A stretch of 64,000 bases of DNA from Saccharopolyspora_C sp040643635 (GCF_040643635.1 NZ_JBEYUS010000017.1:1-64000), one strand, 5' to 3'; positions 51,057-60,710 are shown, numbered from the stretch's first letter. Numbers and translations: made by a program. The notes: generated by a model from the sequence alone, not told the origin.

Positions 51057-51905
51057 ATGACCGCGGTGCAGAGCGGAAGGAGCGGTGCGCAGGTGAGCGG
51101 AGCCGGAACGGTGACGGCGCAGGTGCGCACCGGAGACGGGTGGCCGGTGCCGGGGGCGGCGCTGACCCTCATCGACGGGGCGGGCGCGCAGGCCGCGCGG
51201 GTGCAGACCGCGGAGGACGGCGGTGCCGTCGCCGACGGGCTCGCGCCCGGCACGTACACGGCGATCGTCACCAACCTCGGCTACGAGCCGCTGGCCCGGA
51301 CCACGCTGGTCCGGTCCGGGCAGGAGGCGGCGCTGGGCGTGCTGGAGCTGAGCCGGGCGGGCGGCAACGAGCTGCCCGCGCCGGGGACCTGGGCGATCGA
51401 CCCGGCGCACTCCTCGATCCGGGTCAGCGCCCGCCACCTCGGCATCACGAGCATCCACGGGCGCTTCACCGAGTTCAGCGGTGAGGTGCGGGTCGGCGAC
51501 CCGATCGAGGCCACCGGGGTCTCGGTGCGGATCGTCGCGGCCAGCGTGGACACGGCGAACGAGCAGCGGGACGCGCACCTGCGCACCGCGGACTTCCTCG
51601 ACGTCGAGCAGCACCCGGAGATCACGTTCACCGCCACCGGCCTGCGGCCCGCGGGCGGCGAGCGCTGGGAGCTCGCCGGGGAGCTGACGCTGTGCGGCGT
51701 CACGCGGCCGGTCGTGCTGGACACGCACTACGCGGGCGTCGGGCCGGACCCGTGGGGCGGCTCGCGGGCGTCCGCGTCGGCCACCGCGGAGCTGCGGCGC
51801 GAGGACTTCGCGATCACCTTCAACCAGGCGCTGCGCACCGGCATCGCCGCGATCGGCACCACCCTGCGGGTGGACATCGACGTGCAGGCGGTGCGGCAGG
51901 ACTGA
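51057..51905 (+). CDS. YceI-family protein with N-terminal regulatory-like domain
   Basis: The 282-aa protein has an N-terminal beta-sandwich (about residues 18-95) related in pattern to the repeats on the upstream MFS protein (VPGAALTLIDGAGAQAARVQTAEDGG...GTYTAIVTNLGYEP). A YceI lipocalin-like domain follows (WAIDPAHSSIRVSARHLGITSIHGRFTEFSG through FNQALRTGIAAIGTTLRVDIDVQ). YceI proteins bind long isoprenoid or amphiphilic chains. No signal peptide is visible, so it may be cytosolic. The ATG is 2 bp after the exporter's stop codon, indicating one operon. Confidence 0.9.
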   Translation: MTAVQSGRSGAQVSGAGTVTAQVRTGDGWPVPGAALTLIDGAGAQAARVQTAEDGGAVADGLAPGTYTAIVTNLGYEPLARTTLVRSGQEAALGVLELSRAGGNELPAPGTWAIDPAHSSIRVSARHLGITSIHGRFTEFSGEVRVGDPIEATGVSVRIVAASVDTANEQRDAHLRTADFLDVEQHPEITFTATGLRPAGGERWELAGELTLCGVTRPVVLDTHYAGVGPDPWGGSRASASATAELRREDFAITFNQALRTGIAAIGTTLRVDIDVQAVRQD

Positions 51906-52052
51906 GCCGGAGACCTCGCGGCGCTCCGGGTCCCGGACGGGGCCGGGCCGGAGCGGCCGCGCGGAGAGGTTCCGCCCGCACGGGGGCGGGTGGAACACGT
52001 GAGCAGGGGCGTTCGCCGGGGGCGAGCGCCCCTCTCGCACGTCCGGGGGCGG

Positions 52053-53642
52053 TCAGCCCACCTTCTCCGGCGGCTCGACCGGAGCCACCTCCCCGGTGCG
52101 CAGCTTCTCGCGGAAGCTCCGGAGCTCGCGCTTGACCACCGGCAGCAGCAGGTACAGCCCGATGATGTTGAACAGGGCGAGCGCGAACAGCACCGCGTCC
52201 GCGAAGTCGAGCACGCTGGTCAGCGTCAGCACCGATCCGATCACGGTGCACGCGCAGAACAGCACGTTGTAGGCCGTCTCCTTCGCCTTGGACTTGCCGA
52301 ACAGGAACAGCCACGCCCGCTGCCCGTAGTAGCCCCAGGTGATGATCGTGGAGATGGCGAACAGGGCCACCGCGAGCGTCAGCACGTAGGGGAACCACGG
52401 CAGCACGGTCGCGAACGCCTCGGAGGTGACGGTGACCCCGTCCGGGGTCTCCCCGCCGCCGAGCACCTGCTGCTGCGCGTCGAGCCAGAACTCGGTGCGG
52501 GCGATGACGATGGTCAGCGCCGTCATGGTGCAGATGATCACGGTGTCCACGAAGGGTTCGAGCAGCGCGACGAAGCCCTCGGTGACCGGGTGCCGGGTCT
52601 TGACCGCGGAGTGCGCGATCGGCGCCGAGCCGAGGCCTGCCTCGTTGGAGAACGCGGCCCGCTGGAATCCGATGATCAGCACGCCGATCGCCCCGCCGAA
52701 CCCGGCGGCCGGGGTGAACGCGCCGCGCACGATCTCGCCGACGGCGGCGGGCACCGCGGTGATGTTCACGCCGATCACGATCAGGCAGGCCACCACGTAG
52801 ATGATCGCCATCGTCGGCACCAGCTTGCTGGTGACGGCACCGATGGACTTGATGCCGCCGATGATGACGGCGCCGACCAGCCCGGCCAGCACCAGCCCGA
52901 AGACGAGCGCGGCGCCGTCCCCGCCCAGCCAGCCCTGCTCGCCGCCGGTGACGTTGCGCAGCTGGGCGAAGGTCTGGTTCGCCTGGAACATGTTGCCCCC
53001 GGCGATGCCGAAGAACAGGATCATGATCGCGGCGAGTACGGCCAGCACCTTGCCGAGCCGGACGCCGAAGCCGCCGGGGAACCGTTCGGCGATGCCCTTG
53101 CGCAGGTACTGCATGGGGCCGCCGGAGACGGTGCCGTCCTCGTGGATGTCGCGGTACTTCACGCCGAGGGTGCATTCGACGAACTTGGTGCACATGCCCA
53201 GCAGACCGCACACGATCATCCAGAAGGTCGCGCCGGGGCCGCCGACGGTGACGGCGACCCCGACCCCGGCGATGTTGCCGAGCCCGACCGTCGCGGAGAC
53301 CGCGGAGGACAGCGCTTGGAAGTGGGTGATCTCGCCGGGGTCGTCCGGGCGGGAGTACTTCCCGCGGACCAGGGCCAGCGACAGGCCGAGCGAGCGGAAC
53401 TGGATGAAGCCGAACGCGGCGGTGAACACGGCGGCGGCGATGACCAGCCAGGCCACGATCCAGGGGAACGTGACGCCGAACAGCGTGAGTTCGCCGAACA
53501 CGAGGTTCGAGAACCCGGTGGAGATCGGTTCGAAGACGGTGTTGATGGTGTTCTCGACATCGGAGAGCGCGCCGTCTCCGGCGGCGAGCACCTCGATGTG
53601 CGGGGGTGGGCTCGCCGGGAGCGGGCCGGATGTGTCGGGCAT
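52053..53642 (-). CDS. Sodium:alanine symporter (AGCS family)
   Basis: The 529-aa protein has about ten transmembrane helices and the AGCS motifs: GNIAGVGVAVTVGGPGATFWM, ALSSAVSATVGLGN, GGPMQYLRKG, and FSNEAGLGSAPIAHSAVKT. It should cotransport alanine or glycine with Na+ across the cytoplasmic membrane. The ATG at 53642 has only a weak ribosome binding site. It is divergent from clpB. A short region of 147 bp without a gene follows its stop codon. Confidence 0.93.
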   Translation of the reverse strand: MPDTSGPLPASPPPHIEVLAAGDGALSDVENTINTVFEPISTGFSNLVFGELTLFGVTFPWIVAWLVIAAAVFTAAFGFIQFRSLGLSLALVRGKYSRPDDPGEITHFQALSSAVSATVGLGNIAGVGVAVTVGGPGATFWMIVCGLLGMCTKFVECTLGVKYRDIHEDGTVSGGPMQYLRKGIAERFPGGFGVRLGKVLAVLAAIMILFFGIAGGNMFQANQTFAQLRNVTGGEQGWLGGDGAALVFGLVLAGLVGAVIIGGIKSIGAVTSKLVPTMAIIYVVACLIVIGVNITAVPAAVGEIVRGAFTPAAGFGGAIGVLIIGFQRAAFSNEAGLGSAPIAHSAVKTRHPVTEGFVALLEPFVDTVIICTMTALTIVIARTEFWLDAQQQVLGGGETPDGVTVTSEAFATVLPWFPYVLTLAVALFAISTIITWGYYGQRAWLFLFGKSKAKETAYNVLFCACTVIGSVLTLTSVLDFADAVLFALALFNIIGLYLLLPVVKRELRSFREKLRTGEVAPVEPPEKVG

Positions 53643-53939
53643 GGCGGGAAGTGGACCAAGGCGACATTGGTGACTCAATACTTTTGGGTGATCAGTCCGT
53701 AAAATCGCACCCGTTTTGTGACTCGTTGTGACCGGAAACCCGTCAAATGGGTGAGTGAAATTGCGCGTACAGCCGTAGAGGTGCCCCGCGAGCCGCAGCG
53801 GGTGTAGGCTTGAGCGCAACGGACTCAACTTTCATGCGGAGGTGCCGTTGCTGCCGTTCCGGACCTCCGCCGGTGTTGCACGGCGGGCGTCCGGCGCGAG
53901 CATGGGAGCTCGTGCGCGACGCCCCGGCGAGGTGGAGGA
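53643..53939. promoter_or_regulatory. Divergent promoter region with HAIR element for clpB
   Basis: CTTGAGC-N7-ACTCAA at 53809-53828 matches the HspR operator consensus and overlaps a TAGGCT hexamer (53805-53810) that could be the clpB -10 element. This suggests that HspR represses clpB. The leader of about 110 nt has no recognised structure. The left part should hold the promoter of the symporter gene. Confidence 0.85.
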
Positions 53940-56522
53940 ATGGACGCTTTCAACCCGACGACCAAAACCCAACAGGCGATCTCCTCGGCGGCCCAGGCCG
54001 CCACGGTGGCGGGCAACCCCGACGTCGGCCCCGCCCGGCTGCTCGGCGCGCTGCTCGCGCAGGGGGACGGCATCGCGGCGCCGCTGCTGACCGCGGTCGA
54101 CGCCGACGTGGCGGACGTGCGCCGTGACGTCGAAGCGCTGCTCAACGCGCTGCCCGCGGCCTCCGGCTCGACCGTGTCCGCGCCGCAGCTGTCCCGCGAC
54201 GCGCTCAAGGCCGTCACCCACGCCCAGCACCTGGCGACCGAGATGGGCGACGACTACGTCTCCACCGAGCACCTGCTGGTCGGTCTCGCGGCCGAAGGCG
54301 GCCAGGTCGCCGACCTGCTCCGCAGGCACGGCGCCACCCCCGAGGCGCTGCGCGACGCCTTCGCGAAGGTCCGCGGCTCGGCGCGCGTCTCCAGCCCCGA
54401 CCCGGAGAGCACCTTCCAGGCCCTGGAGAAGTACGGCCAGGACCTCACCACGCGCGCCCGGAACGGCGAGCTCGACCCGGTCATCGGCCGCGACTCGGAG
54501 ATCCGGCGCGTCGTGCAGGTGCTGTCCCGGCGCACCAAGAACAACCCCGTGCTCATCGGCGAACCCGGCGTCGGCAAGACCGCCATCGTCGAAGGCCTCG
54601 CCCAGCGCATCGTCGCCGGTGACGTGCCCGAATCGCTGCGCGGCAAGCGCGTCGTCGCCCTCGACCTCGGCTCCATGATCGCCGGGGCCAAGTACCGCGG
54701 CGAGTTCGAGGAGCGGCTCAAGGCCGTGCTCAAGGAGATCACCGACTCGGCGGGCGAAGTCGTCACGTTCATCGACGAGCTGCACACCATCGTCGGCGCC
54801 GGTGCCACCGGCGAAGGCGCGATGGACGCCGGCAACATGATCAAGCCGATGCTGGCCCGCGGCGAACTCCGCATGGTCGGCGCCACCACTCTCGACGAGT
54901 ACCGCGAGCACATCGAGACCGACGCCGCGCTGGAACGCCGCTTCCAGCAGGTCATGGTCGGCGAACCGAGCCCGCAGGACGCCGTCGCGATCCTGCGCGG
55001 CCTCAAGGAGCGCTACGAGGTGCACCACGGCGTGCGGATCACCGACGGCGCGCTCGTCGCCGCCGCCACGCTCTCCGACCGCTACATCACCGCGCGGTTC
55101 CTGCCGGACAAGGCCATCGACCTCGTCGACGAGGCCGCGTCCCGGCTCCGCATGGAGATCGACTCGCGGCCGGTGGAGATCGACGAGGTGGAACGCGCCG
55201 TGCGCCGCCTGGAGATCGAGGAGATGGCGCTCGCCAAGGAATCCGACGCCGCCTCCGTCGACCGGCTCGCCACCCTGCGCGGCGAGCTCGCCGACCGGCG
55301 CGAACGGCTCTCCGAGCTCACCGCGCGCTGGCAGGGCGAGAAGGAGTCCATCGACAAGGTCCGCGACCTCAAGACGCAGCTCGAGCAGCTCCGCGGCGAA
55401 TCCGACCGCGCCGAACGCGACGGCGACCTCGGCAAGGCCGCCGAACTGCGCTACGGCCGCATCCCCGCCCTGGAGAAGGAGCTCGGCACCGCCACCGAAG
55501 CGCAGAGCGAGCGCAAGGCCATGCTGCAGGAGGAGGTCACGCCCGACGACGTCGCCGACGTGGTCAGCTCCTGGACCGGCATCCCGGCCGGGCGGCTGCT
55601 CGAAGGCGAGACCGCGAAGCTGCTGCGCATGGAGGACGAGCTGGAGACCCGCGTGGTCGGCCAGAGCGAAGCCGTGCGCGCCGTGTCCGACGCGGTGCGC
55701 CGCGCCCGCGCCGGCGTCGCCGACCCCGACCGGCCCACCGGCTCGTTCCTGTTCCTCGGGCCCACCGGCGTCGGCAAGACCGAACTGGCGAAGGCGCTCG
55801 CCGGGTTCCTGTTCGACGACGAGCGGGCGATGATCCGCATCGACATGAGCGAGTACTCCGAGAAGCACTCGGTGGCCCGCCTCGTCGGCGCACCACCCGG
55901 CTACGTCGGCTACGACCAGGGCGGCCAGCTCACCGAATCGGTGCGGCGCAGGCCGTACTCGGTGGTGCTGCTCGACGAGGTCGAGAAGGCGCACCCGGAC
56001 GTGTTCGACGTGCTGCTGCAGGCGCTCGACGACGGTCGGCTCACCGACGGCCAAGGGCGCACGGTGGACTTCCGGAACACCATCCTGGTGCTCACCTCGA
56101 ACCTCGGTTCGCAGGCCATCGCCGATCCGAACCTCACCGAGCAGCAGCGCGACGAAGCGGTGCTCGCCGTGGTGCGCCAGCAGTTCAAGCCGGAATTCCT
56201 CAACCGGCTCGACGACATGGTGGTGTTCCACTCGCTGTCCACCGAGGAGCTGACGTCCATCGTGGACATCCAGGTCCAGCGGCTCGCGGAGCGGCTCTCC
56301 CAGCGGCGGCTGACCCTGGACGTGCTGCCCGCCGCGCGGGACTGGCTGGCGCTCAACGGGTTCGACCCGATCTTCGGGGCGCGGCCGCTGCGACGGCTCG
56401 TGCAGTCCGCGATCGGCGACCAGCTCGCGAAGCAGCTGCTGGCGGGCGAGGTGCGGGACGGGGACAAGGTCCGCGTGGACGTGGCCGACGACAACTCGGC
56501 CCTCACGGTCCGGGTCGAGTGA
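53940..56522 (+). CDS. clpB: Disaggregase ClpB (Hsp100)
   Basis: The 860-aa protein has an N-terminal repeat domain, NBD1 with Walker A GEPGVGKT and Walker B VVTFIDELHT, a middle coiled-coil domain (about 410-520), NBD2 with GPTGVGKTELAKALA and VVLLDEVEKAHPDV, and the C-terminal oligomerisation part. It lacks the ClpP-binding loop typical of ClpA/ClpC. With DnaK it dissolves protein aggregates after stress. The ATG at 53940 has GGTGGAGGA upstream. A HAIR site places it under HspR. Confidence 0.98.
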   Translation: MDAFNPTTKTQQAISSAAQAATVAGNPDVGPARLLGALLAQGDGIAAPLLTAVDADVADVRRDVEALLNALPAASGSTVSAPQLSRDALKAVTHAQHLATEMGDDYVSTEHLLVGLAAEGGQVADLLRRHGATPEALRDAFAKVRGSARVSSPDPESTFQALEKYGQDLTTRARNGELDPVIGRDSEIRRVVQVLSRRTKNNPVLIGEPGVGKTAIVEGLAQRIVAGDVPESLRGKRVVALDLGSMIAGAKYRGEFEERLKAVLKEITDSAGEVVTFIDELHTIVGAGATGEGAMDAGNMIKPMLARGELRMVGATTLDEYREHIETDAALERRFQQVMVGEPSPQDAVAILRGLKERYEVHHGVRITDGALVAAATLSDRYITARFLPDKAIDLVDEAASRLRMEIDSRPVEIDEVERAVRRLEIEEMALAKESDAASVDRLATLRGELADRRERLSELTARWQGEKESIDKVRDLKTQLEQLRGESDRAERDGDLGKAAELRYGRIPALEKELGTATEAQSERKAMLQEEVTPDDVADVVSSWTGIPAGRLLEGETAKLLRMEDELETRVVGQSEAVRAVSDAVRRARAGVADPDRPTGSFLFLGPTGVGKTELAKALAGFLFDDERAMIRIDMSEYSEKHSVARLVGAPPGYVGYDQGGQLTESVRRRPYSVVLLDEVEKAHPDVFDVLLQALDDGRLTDGQGRTVDFRNTILVLTSNLGSQAIADPNLTEQQRDEAVLAVVRQQFKPEFLNRLDDMVVFHSLSTEELTSIVDIQVQRLAERLSQRRLTLDVLPAARDWLALNGFDPIFGARPLRRLVQSAIGDQLAKQLLAGEVRDGDKVRVDVADDNSALTVRVE

Positions 56523-56551
56523 TCGCCTGCTCGGCTCGGCCCGGGGGTGCT

Positions 56552-56760
56552 CGGCGGAACCGCACTGCCTGCCTCTGATCCGGTGCTGCGGGTCTTGTCG
56601 GTTTCCGGTCAGCGGCGACGCCGCTGAACCGCCGACCACCTGCGCGGCCCGACCACTCGCAGGTTCTCAGCGGTTCCCCCGCGAGGACGGCGTTGTCGCC
56701 TGTGGCCGAGCCACCGGTGAGAACGATCCCGCAGCGGGGGAACCGCTGGGGTTCCGCCAT
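56552..56760 (-). repeat. Dispersed structured element, copy B (inverse orientation)
   Basis: The reverse complement aligns with the element at 47553-47760 over the first 100 bp without gaps and more loosely after that. The stem is a perfect 15-bp pairing (56668-56682 with 56734-56748). Five positions in one arm differ from copy A and all are matched by changes in the other arm. It lies 50 bp past the stop codon of the minus-strand MFS gene, as copy A lies 38 bp past a plus-strand gene. Confidence 0.75.
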
Positions 56761-56809
56761 CCGAGCACTCCGCCACCCGAGTGGAAAGACTCCGTCAAGA
56801 GTTCGCCGG

Positions 56810-58036
56810 TCAGTGGCGGGCGTAGGTGCTGAGCCAGGCCAGGGCGGCGAAGAGGGCGGCCACGGCGGCGAAGACCACGGTCGTCGTGGCCAGGCCCGCA
56901 TAAGTGGTGAGGATGCCCAGCAGCATGCTCGGCACCGTCGCCGACAGGTACGCCACGATGTAGATCATCGACGAGGTCGCCGCCCGGTTCTCCGGATCGG
57001 CCAGCCCGGTGAGCAGCCGGAACCCGCCCATGAACATCATCCCCCAGCCGGCGCCGACCACCGCCGACCCGGCGAAGAACCCGACGGCGCTGCCCGCGGG
57101 CACCGACCCGGCCACCACGGCCAGCCCGACGATCAGCACCGGCGCCGCGACCCGGACCGCCCGCTGGCCCAGCCATCCGGACAGCAGCAGCTGGGACACC
57201 GCGCCGACCCCGGCCACCGCGACCACCGATAGCCCGCCCACCAGGTACGGCGAACCGCTCACCAGGCTCTTCGCCACCGACGGCCCCAGCGACATGAACA
57301 TGCCGCCGACCGTCCACGCCGCGAGCATCGTCGTCGCCAGCAGCGCGAACGCCCGCCCGCGCCCCGCGGGCACCCCGGGCCGCTGCGGTCGCAGCGCCAC
57401 GCGCAGCGCGAGCCGCCTGCCGCGCACCGGCTCCGGCATCAGCCACACCAGCGGCACCGCCACTGCGAACCCGCCCACCAGCAGCAGGTAGGCGAGCACC
57501 GTCGGCGCGGGCGCGAACTGCACCAGCGCCCCGGACAGGCCCGACCCCAGCGCCATCCCGGCCCCGGCGGAGACCCCGTTCACCGTGGCGCCGCGGCTGG
57601 TGCCGGGCGGCTGGAAGTCCAGCAGCGAACCGCTGATCGCCCCCGTCGCCGCCCCCGTCGCGATGCCCTGCAGCGCGCGCCCGGCGAACAACCAGCCCAC
57701 GTCCGGTGCGAACGCCAGCACCAGCACCGCGACGATCTCCAGGCCGAGCGCGGCCAGCAGCACCGGCCGCCGCCCCACCCGGTCGGACAGCGCTCCCACC
57801 AGCAGCAGCGCGGCGAGGATGCCGACCATGTAGGCGCTGAACACCTCGGTCAGCACCGTCGCGGAGAACCCCCAGCGCTGCTGGTAGATCGCGTACATCG
57901 GGGACGGCGCGGTCGAGGCCATCAGGAACAGGGCCAGCAGCGCGCCGGCGAACCAGAAGGCGCCGCGCCGGGTCAGCACCGGCCGGGCGAGACCGGCGCG
58001 CAGCGGGCGGTCGAGTGCGAGCTCCGGGGTGGTCAT
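56810..58036 (-). CDS. MFS transporter
   Basis: The 408-aa protein has 12 predicted transmembrane helices and the MFS loop motif GALSDRVGRRPVLLA after helix 2 and QGIATGAATGAISGSLLDF in helix 5. It belongs to the drug-efflux-like (DHA1) type. The ATG at 58036 has AGGAGAG 6 nt upstream. It is divergent from the TetR gene at 58123, so it is probably derepressed by a compound it exports. Confidence 0.9.
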   Translation of the reverse strand: MTTPELALDRPLRAGLARPVLTRRGAFWFAGALLALFLMASTAPSPMYAIYQQRWGFSATVLTEVFSAYMVGILAALLLVGALSDRVGRRPVLLAALGLEIVAVLVLAFAPDVGWLFAGRALQGIATGAATGAISGSLLDFQPPGTSRGATVNGVSAGAGMALGSGLSGALVQFAPAPTVLAYLLLVGGFAVAVPLVWLMPEPVRGRRLALRVALRPQRPGVPAGRGRAFALLATTMLAAWTVGGMFMSLGPSVAKSLVSGSPYLVGGLSVVAVAGVGAVSQLLLSGWLGQRAVRVAAPVLIVGLAVVAGSVPAGSAVGFFAGSAVVGAGWGMMFMGGFRLLTGLADPENRAATSSMIYIVAYLSATVPSMLLGILTTYAGLATTTVVFAAVAALFAALAWLSTYARH

Positions 58037-58048
58037 GGCTCTCCTCGT

Positions 58049-58102
58049 GCGGAACGGATGATTCCGCTCCGCAGCAACCCGGGACCGGACCGGAACATTC
58101 CG
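58049..58102. promoter_or_regulatory. Probable TetR operators between MFS and TetR genes
   Basis: GCGGAA-N7-TTCCGC (58049-58067) and CGGAA-CA-TTCCG (58091-58102) are inverted repeats that share the half-site TTCCGCTCC. The second overlaps the region just upstream of TAGCCT (58111-58116), the apparent -10 element of the TetR gene. Control of both divergent genes is inferred. Confidence 0.5.
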
Positions 58103-58122
58103 CTCCCGCGTAGCCTGTGGTC

Positions 58123-58794
58123 ATGACCACAGCGCAGCGCTCCGCCGGCTACGCCGAGCGCGTCATCGCCGCAGCGCGGGACGTGTTCGCCGAGCAGGGC
58201 TTCGACGCCCCCATCGCGGAGGTCGCGCACCGGGCCGGAGTCGGCGTCGCCAGCATCTACCGCCGCTGGCCCAGCAAGACCGACCTCGCCGAACAGGTGC
58301 GGATCAGCTGCCTGCGCCGGATCGTCGACGAAGCCGCCGCGGCCCGTGCGGAGGAACCCGACCCGTGGCGGGCGTTCACCGCTTTCCTGCGCCGCTGCCT
58401 CGCCGAAGGCAGCGGCGTCGGCACCGTGCTGCCACCGGACGAACCCGGCGTCGAGCACACCGCCGACTACCTCGCCGCGCGCCGCGACATGGCCGCCTCC
58501 GTGGACGAGGTGGTGCGGGCCGCGCACGAGGCGGGCGAACTGCGCCCCGACTTCACCGCCGCCGACGTGGTGCTGCTGTTCAAGCACCTCAACCCGGCGC
58601 TGCCCGTCGCCGAACCGCGTCGCGCCGAGCTGCGGGCCCGCTACCTGGCCGCCGTCGTCGAAGGGCTCCGTGCCGAAGGCCGGGGCGCCGAAGGCCGGGG
58701 AATAGGAGATCGGGACGCCGGAGACCGGACCCCGCTGCCGGGCGCGGCACCCGACTGGTCCGAGGTGCACGCGATGCGCCGCGGCGAGACCTGA
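58123..58794 (+). CDS. TetR-family regulator
   Basis: The 223-aa protein has a TetR HTH (RVIAAARDVFAEQGFDAPIAEVAHRAGVGVASIYRRWPSKTDLAEQV) and a ligand-binding domain. The C-terminal tail contains a short repeated Glu-Gly-Arg-Gly pattern coded by 15-bp DNA repeats. The ATG at 58123 lies 6 nt after TAGCCT, suggesting leaderless transcription. It probably represses the divergent MFS gene. Confidence 0.92.
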   Translation: MTTAQRSAGYAERVIAAARDVFAEQGFDAPIAEVAHRAGVGVASIYRRWPSKTDLAEQVRISCLRRIVDEAAAARAEEPDPWRAFTAFLRRCLAEGSGVGTVLPPDEPGVEHTADYLAARRDMAASVDEVVRAAHEAGELRPDFTAADVVLLFKHLNPALPVAEPRRAELRARYLAAVVEGLRAEGRGAEGRGIGDRDAGDRTPLPGAAPDWSEVHAMRRGET

Positions 58795-58845
58795 TTCGGC
58801 GTTCACCCGATCGGCCGCTCCAGAAGCCGATCACGTGAGCCGATG

Positions 58846-58896
58846 CATGAAGTAGACGAGGACGGGATGCGGACATCGCACCCGTCCTTCTTCATG
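58846..58896. terminator. Extended hairpin after TetR gene
   Basis: Outer arms CATGAAG/CTTCATG (58846-58852, 58890-58896) and inner arms AGGACGGG/CCCGTCCT (58859-58866, 58881-58888) form one long interrupted stem. It lies 50 bp past the TetR stop codon. Confidence 0.7.
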
Positions 58897-59092
58897 TCCA
58901 CCCCCGGACGACCGGGTGATCACCCCATCGCCGACCGGGCCGGGCGAAACGGACGACGCCGGAGCCGGCCGCCTCCGGAGCGCGCACCGCCGCGGACCAT
59001 CCGTGCAGCGCAGCTCGCACGGATGGCGCAATTCCGGGGCCGGGACCCCGGCGATCTTCGCGGACGATGCGGACGGGACTACCCTGCGCGGT

Positions 59093-59866
59093 GTGGGTAT
59101 CCCTGCCTGGGTCTGGTTCCTCGTCGCCGTCCTCGCGATCGCCGCGGGCATCGCGCTGCTGATCGCCGACCGCGCACGACGCGCCCCGAACAACCGGGAG
59201 CGACGTCGCTGGGCGGCGCTGCGCGGCTGGCAGTTCGCCGAAGTCGACCAGGTGCTGCCAACGCGCTGGGAGCGCGGCGCCCTCGCGCAGCACGCCGGTG
59301 GCACCGCCACCGACGTCGTCGCGGGCTCCACGTTCACCGCCGACGGGCGACGCCAGGTCTACGTCCTCGACCTCACCACCAACGGCAAGGTCGCCACCGT
59401 GCTCGCCGGGGTCCGCTGCCGCCGCAGCATCGGCACCACCCTGGAGCTGTGGCAGCCGGACGTGCCGGTGCCGCAGGACTCCGGGCTCGACCTGCTCGGC
59501 CCCGTCGGGTCCCGCTACGCCTTCGTCACCGAGGTCGCCGCGGCCCGCCCGCTCGTCACCCCGTCGCTCGTCGAAGCGGCCGAAGAGGTCGGCGCCGACG
59601 TCACCGTCGTGTGGCTCGAGCAGGACTGGGTGCTCGCCGCGATCGAACCCGACAGCGCCGACCCGGCCCGCCTCGAACGCCTGCTGCGCGCCCTCGGCGA
59701 ACTCGCCGACATCATCGACCCGTTCGAGACCGACCCGAACGAGCCCGAACCCGCCGCCGAGGAAACGACGCGGCAGCTCAAGGGCGCCACCGGGGCGAGC
59801 TCCCCGGCGGACACCAACGCCACGGTCCGGGTGGACCGGGCCGAGCACTCCGAGAACCAGTCCTGA
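59093..59866 (+). CDS. Membrane-anchored protein, Rv0383c-like
   Basis: The 257-aa protein has one N-terminal transmembrane helix (IPAWVWFLVAVLAIAAGIALLIAD) followed by a cytoplasmic-looking domain with RRRWAALRGWQFAEVD and an acidic Glu/Asp-rich C terminus. The position near pyrE and clpB matches M. tuberculosis Rv0383c (recalled from memory). The GTG at 59093 lies 7 nt after TACCCT (59080-59085), indicating leaderless transcription. The N terminus has the general plan of the 219-aa protein at 61264. Function unknown. Confidence 0.78.
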   Translation: MGIPAWVWFLVAVLAIAAGIALLIADRARRAPNNRERRRWAALRGWQFAEVDQVLPTRWERGALAQHAGGTATDVVAGSTFTADGRRQVYVLDLTTNGKVATVLAGVRCRRSIGTTLELWQPDVPVPQDSGLDLLGPVGSRYAFVTEVAAARPLVTPSLVEAAEEVGADVTVVWLEQDWVLAAIEPDSADPARLERLLRALGELADIIDPFETDPNEPEPAAEETTRQLKGATGASSPADTNATVRVDRAEHSENQS

Positions 59867-59901
59867 CCGGTGCGGGCCGGCGAGGCGATACGGTGCGCAG
59901 C

Positions 59902-60675
59902 ATGCCTACCGCACTCGTCACCGGCCCCACCTCCGGAATCGGCAACGCCTTCGCCCGCAGGCTGGCCGCCGAGGGGCACGACCTGGTGCTCGTCGCCCGC
60001 GACGGCGCGCGGCTCGAAGAGCTCGCCGCGGCGCTGCGCGACCGGCACGGGGTGACCGTCGAAGTGCTCGTCGCCGACCTCGCCGACGACGCGCAGCTCG
60101 CCCAGGTGGAGCGGCGCGTCGCGGACGAGCGGCGACCGGTGGACCTGCTGGTCAACAACGCCGGTTTCGGCACCGGCGGCGCCTTCTGGGACACCGAGCC
60201 CGCGACGCTGCGCAAGCAGCTGGACCTCAACGTGGCCGCGGTGCTGCGGCTGACCCACGCGGCCGTGCCCGGGATGCGCGCCCGCGGTGGCGGCGACGTG
60301 ATCAACCTGTCCAGCGTGGCCGGGTTCTTCTCGGTGGCGGGCTCGACCTACGCGGCCACCAAGTCGTGGGTGACGACGTTCTCCGAAGGCCTCGCCTCCG
60401 CGCTGACCGGTAGCGGGGTGCGGGTCATGGCGCTGTGCCCCGGGTTCACCCGCACCGAGTTCCACCAGCGCGCCGGGCTGAGCATGGACCGGCTGCCGAA
60501 GGCGTTCTGGCTGCGCGCCGACGACGTGGTGCACGAAGGGCTCGCCGACCTGCGCCGCGGCCGGTCGGTGTCCATCCCCGGCCCGCAGTACAAGGCGCTG
60601 GTCACCGTCGGCCGGCTCATCCCGCACCGGGTGCAGCGCGCCGTGGTCCGCCGCACCGTTCCCGGCCGCACCTGA
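59902..60675 (+). CDS. Short-chain dehydrogenase/reductase
   Basis: The 257-aa protein has the SDR cofactor motif TGPTSGIG (residues 7-14; Thr-Gly-x3-Gly-x-Gly), the VNNAGFG stretch, a Ser in NLSSVAGF and the catalytic Tyr-x3-Lys as YAATKSW. It should be an NADP(H)-dependent oxidoreductase of the classical type; the substrate is unknown. It sits 35 bp after the Rv0383c-like gene. Confidence 0.92.
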   Translation: MPTALVTGPTSGIGNAFARRLAAEGHDLVLVARDGARLEELAAALRDRHGVTVEVLVADLADDAQLAQVERRVADERRPVDLLVNNAGFGTGGAFWDTEPATLRKQLDLNVAAVLRLTHAAVPGMRARGGGDVINLSSVAGFFSVAGSTYAATKSWVTTFSEGLASALTGSGVRVMALCPGFTRTEFHQRAGLSMDRLPKAFWLRADDVVHEGLADLRRGRSVSIPGPQYKALVTVGRLIPHRVQRAVVRRTVPGRT

Positions 60676-60710
60676 TCCGGCGCGGCGCGGCGCCAGTAGG
60701 ATCGGGGCTC

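Noticed and set aside
53832..56639. Long minus-strand frame opposite clpB
   Set aside because: It is an antisense shadow of clpB and lacks any domain or start signal.
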